Origin: Spirodela intermedia
Lineage: Eukaryota; Streptophyta; Magnoliopsida; Alismatales; Araceae
Reading direction: 5' to 3'
Assembly (NCBI GenBank): GCA_902729315.2
Contig: LR746268.1
Location: 5,625,501 to 5,689,500 of the forward strand
Length of the DNA: 64,000 nucleotides
The translations under genes and the position numbers were made by a program. Positions 36,301 through 47,200 of this stretch are shown here, in pieces (the stretch's first letter is position 1; each line of letters opens with the position of its first letter). Under the pieces are notes generated by a model. The model saw nothing but the letters and a program-made list of their open reading frames with translations. It ran no database searches and had not been told where the DNA came from.

Positions 36301-37084
36301 GATTCAGAATAAAATACGCAAACCGGAGAGAACTGGCGGTGTAGTCGATTCTGTCGACTCTGCCTGCCTATCGTAGATTTCTAAAATTAGACTTTTTTCT
36401 TTCTTCCATTTTACATGGTAGAAATCGAATACATAGCTGGAAAATAGGATATTAGCGCCCGATGCGTTAGATTTCATGCTTACCAGTGGTTATATTCAGT
36501 TTCCTTCGAGTTAGACACGCTGGAATCAAGCATTAGCTTAGAGTTTATAGAATTTGTTATTAGCTCGAGGGTATTATTGATTGAAAGGTATTGTATGATG
36601 CCAGGAACATCTGGACGCATAAAGGGTAGCCGCCATTTGCTGTTTGGTGGTTGTTGGCAATTTCGCTTGATTGTCGTGCCTGAATTGAAATCACGGATGG
36701 GATTTATGTTCCTGTGAGCGGGAGGGAAGGGTGGTCCAATTATTGATTTTATTGAGTCGTAGTAAATTTACTCTTATGTCGGTCCAATTGAATGAATTTC
36801 GTAATAAACATATTTTATTGTATAATTTGCTTTTAGCTAAAAAAATAGCGGATTTGTAAATAAGCCAGTTTTCCACTGTATTTTAATTGTCATACAGAGT
36901 TCGTAGATTATTATTATTTAGTCCACCTCCTCCTCCCCTCCTCTCTTTGTCTCTCTCTATCTATCTATCCATCTCTACATATAGGTGTGTATGGTGGGTT
37001 TTGTTTGGCTACATTCCGACAATATGCAGTCGCTCGGACTCGGGCAGTTCTCAGTCTTGCATCCCTTCTCCCCTCCTGCTCACT
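36301..37084. other. AT-rich intergenic DNA before the GA tract
   Basis: I see no gene, repeat family or regulatory site that can be supported here. Confidence 0.4.
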
Positions 37085-37575
37085 TCGTAAGAGGGAGAGA
37101 GAGAGGAAGAAAGAGAGGGGATATGGGGGAGAGAGAGAGAGAGATGGAGGGAGGGCGGTGGGGGAGAGAGAGGGAGAAAGAGAGGGGAGAGAGGGGAGAT
37201 AGGGGAGAGAGAGAGAGAGGGGAGGAGAGAGAGAGAGAGGGGGGGGAGGAGAGAGAGAGAGAGGGAGAGGGAGAGTAGATAGGACGGAGGAGAGAGAGAG
37301 AGAGAGAAGGAGGGAGAGAGAGAGGGAGATAGGAGGGAGATAGAGAGAGAGAGAGAGAGGGGAGATCGAGAGAGAGAGAGTGGAGATAGGAGGGAGATAG
37401 AGAGAGAGAGAGAGTGGAGATAGGAGGAGATAGAGAGAGAGAGAGAGGAGGGAGATAGAGAGAGAGAGAGGAGATAGAGGAGATAGAGAGAGAGAGTGGA
37501 GATAGAGAGAGAGAGCGAGAGAGAGAGAGGGAGGGAGGAGAGAGAGAGAGAGGGAGGGAGAGGAGGAGAGAGAGA

Positions 37576-37634
<59 letters not shown>

Positions 37635-37635
37635 G
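37085..37635. repeat. Long GA-rich polypurine microsatellite
   Basis: About 550 bp of almost pure purine on the plus strand consists of (GA)n blocks broken by GGGAGA, GGAGAT and TAGAGAG variants. It is interrupted just often enough to leave long serine/leucine frames on both strands, which are not genes. Confidence 0.95.
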
Positions 37636-37981
37636 TGTAAACGGGATCCAATGAGAAATAATCTTTGTGAGCAACGACCGAACAGTCTTTGTGAGAAATA
37701 TCTTTCATAGATAGGTTCTCACCGAAATGAGTTGGGCGTCCGTAAGAAACGGTCAAACAGTTCCCTGTGGACCATTTCTAACATAAACATACAACTCATT
37801 TAAAGGCACCCATTTCATCCTACCTGGTGAGTCTTCTAGACTCTTGTAAAAGGAAACCCTAATACATTTGTTTATCATCAAGTTAGGGAGTCCCTAGATC
37901 ACTGAGTGACCTTCTCTCCTCTCATTTCTTCTTCCCTACTCTCTCCCCTCTTTCTCTCTATCTTCTCTTTTCTCTTTTACA
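37636..37981 (+). repeat. 5' LTR of the copia element
   Basis: It begins TGTAAACGGG, ends TTTTACA, and aligns along its length with 41876-42160 (for example GCACCCATTTCAT and CATCAAGT/CATTAAGT). The divergence is large, so the insertion is old. Confidence 0.8.
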
Positions 37982-37993
37982 TGATATTAGAAC
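37982..37993 (+). other. Primer-binding site of the copia element
   Basis: TGATATTAGAAC matches 9 of 12 positions of TGGTATCAGAGC, the initiator-methionine tRNA complement used by plant copia elements. It abuts the LTR end. Confidence 0.65.
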
Positions 37994-38175
37994 TTCAGCA
38001 CTCAACAACATATCAATCAAGGATAGTAGCTTCAAATGTGATGCATTTATTGCCCTTAAATTTTTCATGTGATAATTGTTTATCACTAAGAACTCAATTT
38101 ATCCTCTCCTCAATAGATATATATGTTCACTGTCAACTATTCCAATATGTTATCTCTCAAGATTTCAATTAATGA

Positions 38176-40500
38176 GAAGTAAGTTAGACAATCAAATGTA
38201 GACCATTGACTATGAAAAAATAAATTAAATAATACTTTTATGGCCCATATCATTCCTAACATAGTCTCTCTTTCTACTAGTAACTGATTTATTACATCTA
38301 AAGATGTATTAGTTAAATAAAATTTACATCTTGTGTTAAGTATTAAATTTTGAAATTATACATTTAGTTGTTGATGTGCACTTGTCGTTGTGTTTAGGTA
38401 CACATTATCTAATAATATTTATAACTAAGACTTAATAAAATATTAGTAGAGAAATAAGTCTTAGGTCAAACACGAAGAGATTGATTAATCTGTCATGAAA
38501 ATAATTTAATTTATATATAAAGTGATTTTAATATTTTATTAATATTTAATAAAAATAATAAAATAGAAGATTGAGGTGAGAATAATAAAGGAAGTGAAGT
38601 AGAGAAAGAAAAGAAAAAAAGAGATAGAGAAGAGAGGGCTCTCATAAAAGAGATAAGAGATCTCTCGTGAAAGAGAGATGGAGAGAAATCTTACGTGAGA
38701 TGGAGAGAGAGAAAGGTCTCACAAGAGAGAGAGGAGAGAGAGGAGAGAGAAGGAGATCGATCGATGGAGAAGAGATCTCACAAGAGACAGAAAGAGAATT
38801 GGTATCATGAGAGTGAGAGAGAGAGAAATAAGACGATAATAAAGAAAGAAATACGATCAACTTGTTTTTATGGTGACTATTATTCCGAGATGAATGTGTG
38901 CTCGAAAATTCACACACATGACATGAGGTCAGCTGTGAATGTCTCAACAATTCAATGATCATTAAATAACCTTTAATCTCGCTGATTTCATGTTCGAAAA
39001 TAGAAAAATACTCATTATTCATATAACATCAGAAACATAAATACGTCAAGATTTTACTACAAAAATTAATAGAAAATAAGTTAAAAATGATTCTAGCTTA
39101 ATCTTAGATGAGTTAAAGAGGATTCATAAAAAGAATACAAATCATTCATTAAATTTTGAATTAGTTTTACTCATTTCTATCGAAATATATATAAAATAGA
39201 AATAACTTATCATAAAATATAAATAAATGACAAAAGTAGGTAAGTAAATACTGAAAGTAGGAAATAAATCATTGTCTAAGTTTAGTATACCTTTTGGATA
39301 ATTGGAGATATCGATGTGGCGGCTTGATTTCATTCAAATGTGTCACACTATGCTGGAAGTCGCAGAAGTATCATTCGAAAATGCTATACCACTTGTCGGA
39401 GATATCTACCGAAAGGTGGGATCGATCATACTGTCACCATTGTTTGGGGGGAGAAGGGAAGAGTTGACCATTTGGCGAAGGTCTTGAGTGCAGTTGGGGG
39501 AGGAAGGAACGAGCTCGCCGATCGCTGGAGGTGTTAATTGCACGACAAGAGAGAAGAACGGATTCCATATTTGTGACTATCATCGAGATTTTAATTATAA
39601 TTGATAATATTTATTTTACTAAATAATAATTAATTATTATCTTTATATCCCTAATGGTGATGCATGTGAGAACTTAAGTTTCCAATATTGTGGCACTTCA
39701 CGATCCATTGGATCAGATGTGCTTGGTCCCGTGATGCATTGAGCAATGCAAGATCAACCCATCATAAATCGTTACCGATCGGGAACCTAAATCTCTAGTA
39801 TCGTGGCACCTTTTTAGCCGTCGAATCATCATTTAAGGCCACTTGTGTGATGAGCGACATCGGATTCACGAATCGTCAATAGATTACTTAATGCTTCTGA
39901 GATCGTGACAGTTTGTTAGCCACATGATTTGACTTATTTGATGACGTGGCTAGCTAAACATTGTTAGATCACACCACACTCTAGGTGGCTGCCTTGAAAC
40001 ATATGAGAAACTTTAGTCCCACATCGAAAATATTTCAATAACTAAGTAGAATATAAATCAAAACTATGTTCTCTAAGGAAAAATCTATTCTCCCCAAATA
40101 AAATAATGCCTAAGACCATCTTAGGAGAAGACAAAAAAGGTGGTCCACCTTCATGTACACACGTGTGTATGACATTCCTTGTCTATGACCAAGTTGGCCA
40201 CAGAGACATGATAGGAGAGTGATGCACACGTGCATGAATGCATGAAACAAGTTTCTCACCACTCGAGCTCAGCTCATGACTCCCCGGATTTAGGTCTACC
40301 TACTCGACCGCAACGCCCCTTTAGGTTAGGGGCTGAGTGTTGGCTTGCTAGCGGGCATACTATTTTTATATTTTATTCTTTTATATTTAAATAATAAAAA
40401 ATTACACTAAGTATTTTAACTTTAGATTTTTAATTAACAATATATCTTATATTTTTTTTACAAGTTAATAAAATAAAATAAAATAAAAACTAATTTAAAC
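38176..40500. mobile_element. Sequence nested inside the copia gag region
   Basis: About 2.3 kb separates two pieces of the same gag frame. It contains a second GA-rich patch (38590-38830), a TGGTATCA primer-site-like motif at about 38799, diverged ~115-bp repeats (39660-39950), and the USE/TATA pair described separately. It is probably one or more later insertions; the exact borders and target duplication could not be fixed. Confidence 0.45.
40017..40367 (+). ncRNA. Candidate Pol III transcription unit (USE, TATA, hairpins, T-run)
   Basis: TCCCACATCG, the upstream sequence element of plant snRNA promoters, occupies 40017-40026. TATAAATC is at 40052-40059, leaving the ~25-bp gap typical of Pol III (U6/7SL class) rather than Pol II snRNA genes. 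Downstream lie perfect hairpins at 40109-40125, 40137-40151 and 40315-40333, then five thymines at 40363-40367. The implied RNA is about 285 nt. It matches no U6, U3, 7SL or telomerase RNA that I can recall. The same USE-like motif also occurs inside plant LTR/TRIM repeats, which is the main alternative. Confidence 0.3.
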
Positions 40501-41875
40501 AGAAAAATCTAGCTTTCATAGCTACATACCATTGTGTGAAATCATCTATTTACAAATATGTTCAATCTATCAAGATAATTGACGATCAAGTTATGATGAT
40601 TCTAAGAGAGCTGAGACCAAGTTATGATAATCTCATTTCTAGTTTTACAATGTCAATATAACCACTTATTTTAGAAGATGTCATTGATCATCTTATTGGG
40701 AATGAGACAATCATGGCACAACAACACTTTTTTACAAAAACTATTGATACCTTTCAATCAATAGTGCCATTGCAAGTCATAACAAGAACTTGGGTGGAGG
40801 TTGTGGCTGTGGTAGTGACATACATCACACGATATGTTGTCAAACCTATATTCAATTTGAACAATGTAATGTCGAATGTGTGAAACATTTTAACAAGGAG
40901 CTCCTTGAAGGTTTTTTTGTATATATGTCTAATAGTTCCTAATTCTATTATTATAGTGATAGAATACTTGTTCTGTTAGGTCATGATTAAAAGGTTTTGA
41001 TAGTAATCAAGTACTAATCAGCACTAAGTAATCAATAAAACTATTAAGAATACTTAATAATCAGCACTAATCAGCATTGAGCAATAATTAAAATACTTTC
41101 AAAGAAATCATTAAGATTATTATATGTAATATTCTTATAATTATTATTAAATATGAATGATCTATGTGATAATTAAATGTGTCTAATACCTTTTTCCATA
41201 GTCATTTTGAAGAGACAATATTTACTAATCAGCACTAGACATGTATCATCTCTTTATATATTATGTTTGTTATCTTCACGAATCTTGATATGACTTATGT
41301 TAAATTTGTATAACACAATTTAGATGACAATTCACGACTTTAGAAAGTGATTTTTTAGCTTAAAGACATATTAGTCTTTGTTCAATTGTTACTCAAGTAA
41401 TTCACAACTCATAATTTTGATTTACGTAGATGATGTTCTTATTATTGACTATGATGAAAAGGGGTTATGTTCACACCACATCATTGAGTATTGAATTTAT
41501 AATTCATGATTTTATCTAAACTTGTTATTTATTAGAAATTGGGCTACATAGTCATCTTAATAATTTTGTGATCTCTCTATTGAAGTATGATAAGATATGC
41601 TTTAATAAGTCAAGATGAATGATTCTAAACTCATTTTCACACCCATTATTACTTTACCGATGCACATAATTGCTAATATTATTTTATCCTCAGTGAGTTT
41701 TTCTGTATATAATCTTATTGTGAACTCTCTTTAGTGGCTGATTATCTCTCGTCAAAACATTACCTTCATTGTTAATCAAGTAGATAAATTAATTCATGAC
41801 CTACAACTAGAGCATTGAAGAGCACATGACTTAAAAACAAGCTCAATGTGATATTCACCTTAGCTTGAGGAGGCA

Positions 41876-42160
41876 CATAAATGAGACCCAATGACATTTG
41901 TGAGAAACACTACGTGAACCATTTTATCACGAAAATGAGTGTTCGTGAGATATGGTCACATGGTTCTTTGTGAATCATTTGTAACAAAAACAAATGGCTT
42001 TTTGAGAGCACCCATTTCATACTATCTTAAAGACTTTTGAAGCTCTTATAAAAGGAGAACCCCAGCACTTTTGTGCATCATTAAGTCCAGGAGTTCTTTG
42101 ATCGTTGAGTGCTCTTCTTATATACTCTCTTTCTTTATCTCTCTCTTCTCTTTTCTATTT
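41876..42160 (+). repeat. 3' LTR of the copia element
   Basis: It is the diverged partner of the 5' LTR; its first bases have decayed from TG to CA. It is preceded by the polypurine tract TTGAGGAGG at about 41864-41873. Confidence 0.75.
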
Positions 42161-42210
42161 ATATATATATATATATATCTGGAGAGAGAGAGAGAGAGAG
42201 AGAGAGAGGG
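42161..42210. repeat. (TA)n then (GA)n microsatellite at the element's right edge
   Basis: About nine TA units are followed by about fourteen GA units. The GA tract mirrors the one on the left side of the element. Confidence 0.9.
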
Positions 42211-44297
42211 GACGAATAATCGTTGAAGGGACACTGTGATGTCCCACGGAGGTTCACAATGTCGTAGTGCTAGAGGTACCATGCCGTTGAGCTACAGGGC
42301 TCCGTCCCCCTGGTCGCATTCATAGACCCCTGCGCGGCCAATGCAGGTAAAACTGGGGACCTACGGAACGGGGACCATAGGCGACGAGCGCCACGCCGAG
42401 GGGGGGACCAGCGCCGCGTCAGCGCCGGTGGCGACGACGGCCCCAACTCCAGAGGGACGCCCCACCCCTCTGCCGTAGCAAAGCCATGAGAGTGTAGTGG
42501 ATCATATGAAGTGATCAGCCAAGCTACAGAGTGGGCCGAGCTGGGAGCAGGGCGATTGCCCATTGGGTTCTCTGTGAAATGGGTTTTCTTTGCGGGCCGA
42601 TCTGATCTTCGTGTGGCCATCACGCGCCAGAAGAGACCACCGCCGGCTGGTTTCAGGCGACAACTGCTTCTCCTGCAAACAAGACCGCAGAGGTCGGTGG
42701 GACGTACCGTCTCCGTTTAAAATACTCAGATGTTCAAGGCCGAGCAAGGAGCAGGCAGGGAGAGAGAGAGAGAGAGAGGGGAAGCAGCCAGAGAGTCGCC
42801 TTTCCGGGACTGGGCCATCTCACCGGAAATGATCTGCGAAAGCGCCCAACGGCGACTACAGCGGTGAGGGACTCTCTGGCGGCCGTTACGCCGTTGTTAT
42901 CTCCCTTCTTGGTAGCCCATCGTCCTTCGGATCTGACGGTACCAGTCGAGCGGCAGGGCCAACTTGATAGGTTGCTGCGAAGCTGTGGCAATGGTCGGTC
43001 CTTTTCGAGTTTAACTTGTGGGCCGAGTTTATTGATCGTTGACTCAACAGAGAGGATAGGGGCTGCCGTTTGTCATTAAATACTGATGATGAGGCCCAGA
43101 GGGAATCCACGGCCGACTGGGACGGGAGGGGCGATGCCATGGTGCAGATCTTCTTCTAGACCTTCATCAGACCCCTCGAGATTTAAACTTGTTTCCCTCG
43201 ATATGATTAGGTGGATTTTTTTCGTGGGAGCAAGCACTAGATGAGCTAAGATTTTAGACAAAAAAGAAGGAAAATTTCTCTAAGAAATAAAAAAAAACAG
43301 AGCTGGGTTGGGGCGGGACGGCGCAGGGAAGCCTGGAACAGCGGGAAGCAGAGTGTGTGAACGGGGATGCACCCGGAAGCTTGCCGGCGGGGAATCCTGG
43401 AGGGGAAGTAAACTAATGTCTGGAGAATAGAAAAGGAGGGAGGGGAAGGGAAAACAAGCCAGGAAACTGCCCCGGCGGGGCCTGTGGGAACTTCTTCCAT
43501 CCAGTTGTCTTCGCGATCCTGGTAGTCTCTTTGCATCTGGCCTTCGTTCGGGTCACTTACCCTGGGGCGCCCTCCAAATCCCTGGAATATGCTTGGAAAT
43601 TAGGGTTCCTCCGCGGGTGCCTTGATCCGGTCCCCTGCTCTGGTTCTCTCCCTCCGTGGCTGGTATCCGAGCTGGAGTGCAGAATGCCGCCGACCACCGC
43701 CGGCCGGTTCGTTCCCTCGACTGGGTCGTGATGGATGGGGGAGATGGGGCTTAGGGCGGAGCCCTGGCCAGTGCTCCTCCGTCAGAGGAGATTGGGCAGG
43801 CAGCCTTCGGTGACTAAGGTAAGGGAGTCCACAGTGTCGAGTTTTCCTGCTCCGTTTTCTTGGTTCAAGCAACAGTGTGGAGTTCAACGCTGGCCTGTTT
43901 CTCCACGTTCAGTTCTCACCACGAAATTGACGGAAATTTACCTTTTATTTTACTTCCAATATTTGGTTACATGCCCTGCCTGCCCTTTAGTCAGTCTCAA
44001 TTAATTTATTTTGTTTCAACTCTAAGCATCCCTATGTTGATCGGAATAAACGTTTTTGCTCATGATCTCGAGCAAGTTTAAGTCGAGCAGTGGTTCAAAC
44101 TGAAGTTTTATGCTCTTTCAGTGATTGAACTGGAAGAACTGAATGAATTTCTTGTTGCATATCTCTTTAGTGAAAACATTTGTGACCATTTTAGCAGAAT
44201 GGGTGACTCAGGTACCATATATAATCCTCACCTTGGAATCAGAAATCTGATGCTGAGAAAGTTGTAACAGCAGGCCATATATTCGAGTTGCTGAAGA
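42211..44297. other. Upstream region of the BPP-like gene
   Basis: No coding exon is supported here. The GC-rich part (about 42300-43800) gives several chance frames on both strands. The stretch from about 43500 (TAGGGTT at 43601) to 44297 is probably promoter, 5' UTR and possibly a 5' UTR intron of the gene that follows. Confidence 0.4.
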
Positions 44298-47200
44298 ATG
44301 CCTCCTTCACCCTCAATGAGTTCTTCCCGGAGGGAGCTCATGACGGGGAACAGCAGCACGAGCACGAGGTCCCTGGTCAAAGCCAAAGAGGATGATCTCG
44401 CACTGTTCAAGGACATGCAATTGAGGGAGAGGGATGAATTCCTGCTCTGCTCCTCTGATGATTTTGAAGACTCCTTATGTAACTCTTCCTCCATTAAAAT
44501 TTATCATCGAATAAAGCATCATTTCGTTGCTGTACTAAATCTTATTTCCTGCATGCCAACGTGCTTGTGCCAGCAAAATTGAAATACTTTCCGGACTTCA
44601 AGTTGAACAATCCAGACCAAGGAGAGAGCAACGACCTCCTGAATGCGGAATGTGAAAAGAACGATTACGAATGGTGAGTTTTCCACTCAGATTTTGATGA
44701 TCTCCAATTCACTTTTTCATCTTCATCCCTAACTCTGTAATCTTCTTACATGCTATGCTGCAAGTCCAACCGACGTAGATCAATCTATCATAAACCTTAA
44801 CCCATAAATTGCAGCTCTTCCAATCAGTCTCCTGTGTTCAAATTGTGATGCTCGATGCAGGAACAGAATCCCTAAACTTTCTACAGTGTCATAGCGAAAC
44901 ATTTATTTTTTGGGCAAGTCAGGGGCATTTGAAGGAATGCCATCTGTGGGTTCCAGTTTCTTCAAAACATAAAGGCCAAAATTTATCTCTAAACCCCTCA
45001 AGTTCTGTCTAGATGGTCGTGCTTCAGATTTTCTTTGAGAATCTACTTCGTTTTCTGCTTCTCATTGTAGCACCTTTGCTTCATGTGGTTCACCGTATAT
45101 GACGAGAAAAGCTTGCTTTTTGTGCTGCAAAACAGGCTATTAACTCCTCCTGAGACTCCTCTCTTTCCTTCTTTGGACGATGACGAGCCTAAGGTGGCTG
45201 GTTTGGTGCCAGTGAGCAGTTCTCAAACTCAACCTATTTCCATCACCAAGTCATCCACAGTGGGTCACGATTACTTCCTTTCCTATATATTTTATATGTA
45301 TTTTAAACTCGAGGACTAAGAAACATCCTTTCACGTGGCGATTTAACATTTCCATACCGAAAAATTGTCCTCTTTTCGCAGACAGAAAGCAGAGGCAGGA
45401 AAAGTAGAAGCAGTGTCAGTCCTCGTGGGCGAAGCCCATCTGCCCGATCAGCGATTGGTTTGCCTGTTTCAGGAAGACATTCCAGCCCCCCAAGTAAACT
45501 CGTAGTTCCTACACCAAGATTTTCTACTCCAACAGTCAAGAGAATGAGTTCCATATCAAGTGGGAGTGGCAGCATATCCTCTTCCACAAGGAAGGGAGCC
45601 TCTCCGGTGAAGGCCAGTAGAGGGAGCTCTGCATCCCCTAAGCTGAGAGGATGGCAACCAAACGCCCCTGGGTTTTGCTCGGAATCCTCCTCCAGCCTTC
45701 GATCTTCTCTCCCTGATCGGCCGGCATCACGTGCGAGAGGTTTGTCGCCAACACAAAAAAACAGAGTGGACCAACCTTTGAGAAATGCGAGGCATTCCAT
45801 GTCGCCAACAGCTTCTACAAGTGTCAGCTCCTCGCACAGTCACGATCAAGACTCTTTCAGCAATCATAGCAAGGGATCTATAGGGTCATCTGGGGATGAT
45901 AATGAGGACTCCTTGCGCTCAGTCAATGGAGGAGCCACAGACAGCCTGATGTTAAGGAAAAATGGACGTTTCTCAAACGGTGGAAGTATGGTACAGTCCA
46001 ATAAGCTGTCCAGAGCAGTATCCGCAAGTTATGCTCCAAAGAGCTCCTTCGATACTGCACTTCGACAGATGGTATGTTTCTTATTATCTGATTTATGGTT
46101 TTTTGTAATTCGTTTTTTCTTCTGAAGAACTGTATGCTACGGCAAGGATGAAATCTAATGTCTGTACTGATAGGTGCGACTTTTATTGTATAATTTTTAT
46201 TTTTTCGTTATATTTATGTAATCACTAGTCTATGCCCTGTTACTTTATTTCATCGATTCGCCTTAAATATGTACAATTTTTTATGTGGTCAGTCAGACTT
46301 AAACAAATCCACTGAGGCGAAACCTCTCAGATTTCTTTGGTTTGCTGTTGTTCGTTCGGAGCTGGATATTCTTCAACCTATTATCCTCAATCGAATACTT
46401 ATCTTTGAATGAAAAATGAATTATCTATTTTTAACAAAACTTTCTAAGCTTCAACGTGTTTATGCAATTTTTTTCTATCTTGTTTCACAGAGCTTTTCTA
46501 TCTTTATCTTCGTTTTCAGGATCATCACAAAACTTCGGAAGGCATATTGAAAACCGTTTTGTCGAGTGTTCCTGCAAGGTCCTTCTCTGTCGGGAAAGCA
46601 AGCTATATGGACCACCCTATGTTTTCCATGAATGCATCTACCAATACCAGCAGCGATGGAGGTTCTGTGCTTGATGCTAGCGCTGCTCCAGAGGCTGAGG
46701 GTGGCGAGCATGGACAGAATGATATGGCAGGTAGAGCAGAGAAGATGCTGGATATTCATGGCCAAGAAGGGATATTTACATTTGATAAGATGGATGGGGT
46801 TGCAGCTGTTGAAGATGAACTATACACTGAGAAACCTCAACATATTCATGGCGACTTTGGAGGGAGCATGGAGAGAACCATAGGCGCTGAAGAGCTTGAA
46901 CAGCTAATGTCTGGCGTCCCTGTCCTTTCTGATGTCTGTTCCATTCCACTGGAGCCAATTCTCTCTGTTTGCAAAGAAAAATCTCAAAAGCTTGAAACTG
47001 CCGATGAAGATGTTGATGTGTGCCAGCTCAGCGAGGAGAGAGATCTACCCACGTCATGTGTGGCGCATGTTGCAGGCTTGTCCGAGAAGACGCCATCTGG
47101 GTCGGATATTCAACCAATTCATCTAAACATTGCTGTAGTTGTGAATGAATCGTGTGAAAAATCTCATCCTGAAATTAACATTCCTGAAGCCACAGAAGAC

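Larger units (their letters stand above)
37636..42160 (+). mobile_element. Degraded Ty1-copia LTR retrotransposon
   Basis: Two diverged LTRs flank about 3.9 kb. A degenerate initiator-methionine tRNA primer site abuts the 5' LTR and a TTGAGGAGG-type polypurine tract precedes the 3' LTR. Remnants on the plus strand, in copia order, are: gag N-terminus (about 38030-38172, LNFSCDNCLSLRTQFIL), gag with a CCHC-like knuckle (about 40555-40915, LRELRPSYDNLISS), reverse transcriptase (about 41395-41455, LIYVDDVLII), and RT/RNase H (about 41700-41830, ISRQNITFIVNQVDKLIHD ... EH). Integrase is unrecognisable and all frames carry stops, so it is long inactive. The interval 38176-40500 interrupts gag and is probably a later insertion. 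Confidence 0.85.

Noticed and set aside
36965-37756. Long leucine/serine-rich frames on the minus strand (up to 263 codons)
   Set aside because: They are translations of the GA microsatellite (CTCTCT reads Leu-Ser) and not genes.
42240-42310. tRNA-like sequence on the minus strand (TAGCTCAACGG A-box and a 5-bp CGGAG/CTCCG closing stem)
   Set aside because: There is no T-arm or B-box in the right place and no coherent anticodon arm, so it is most likely chance or a very decayed fragment.
42270-43890. Multiple frames of 60-117 codons on both strands in GC-rich DNA
   Set aside because: They overlap one another in conflicting frames with no conserved blocks, and are best explained as the BPP-like gene's upstream region.
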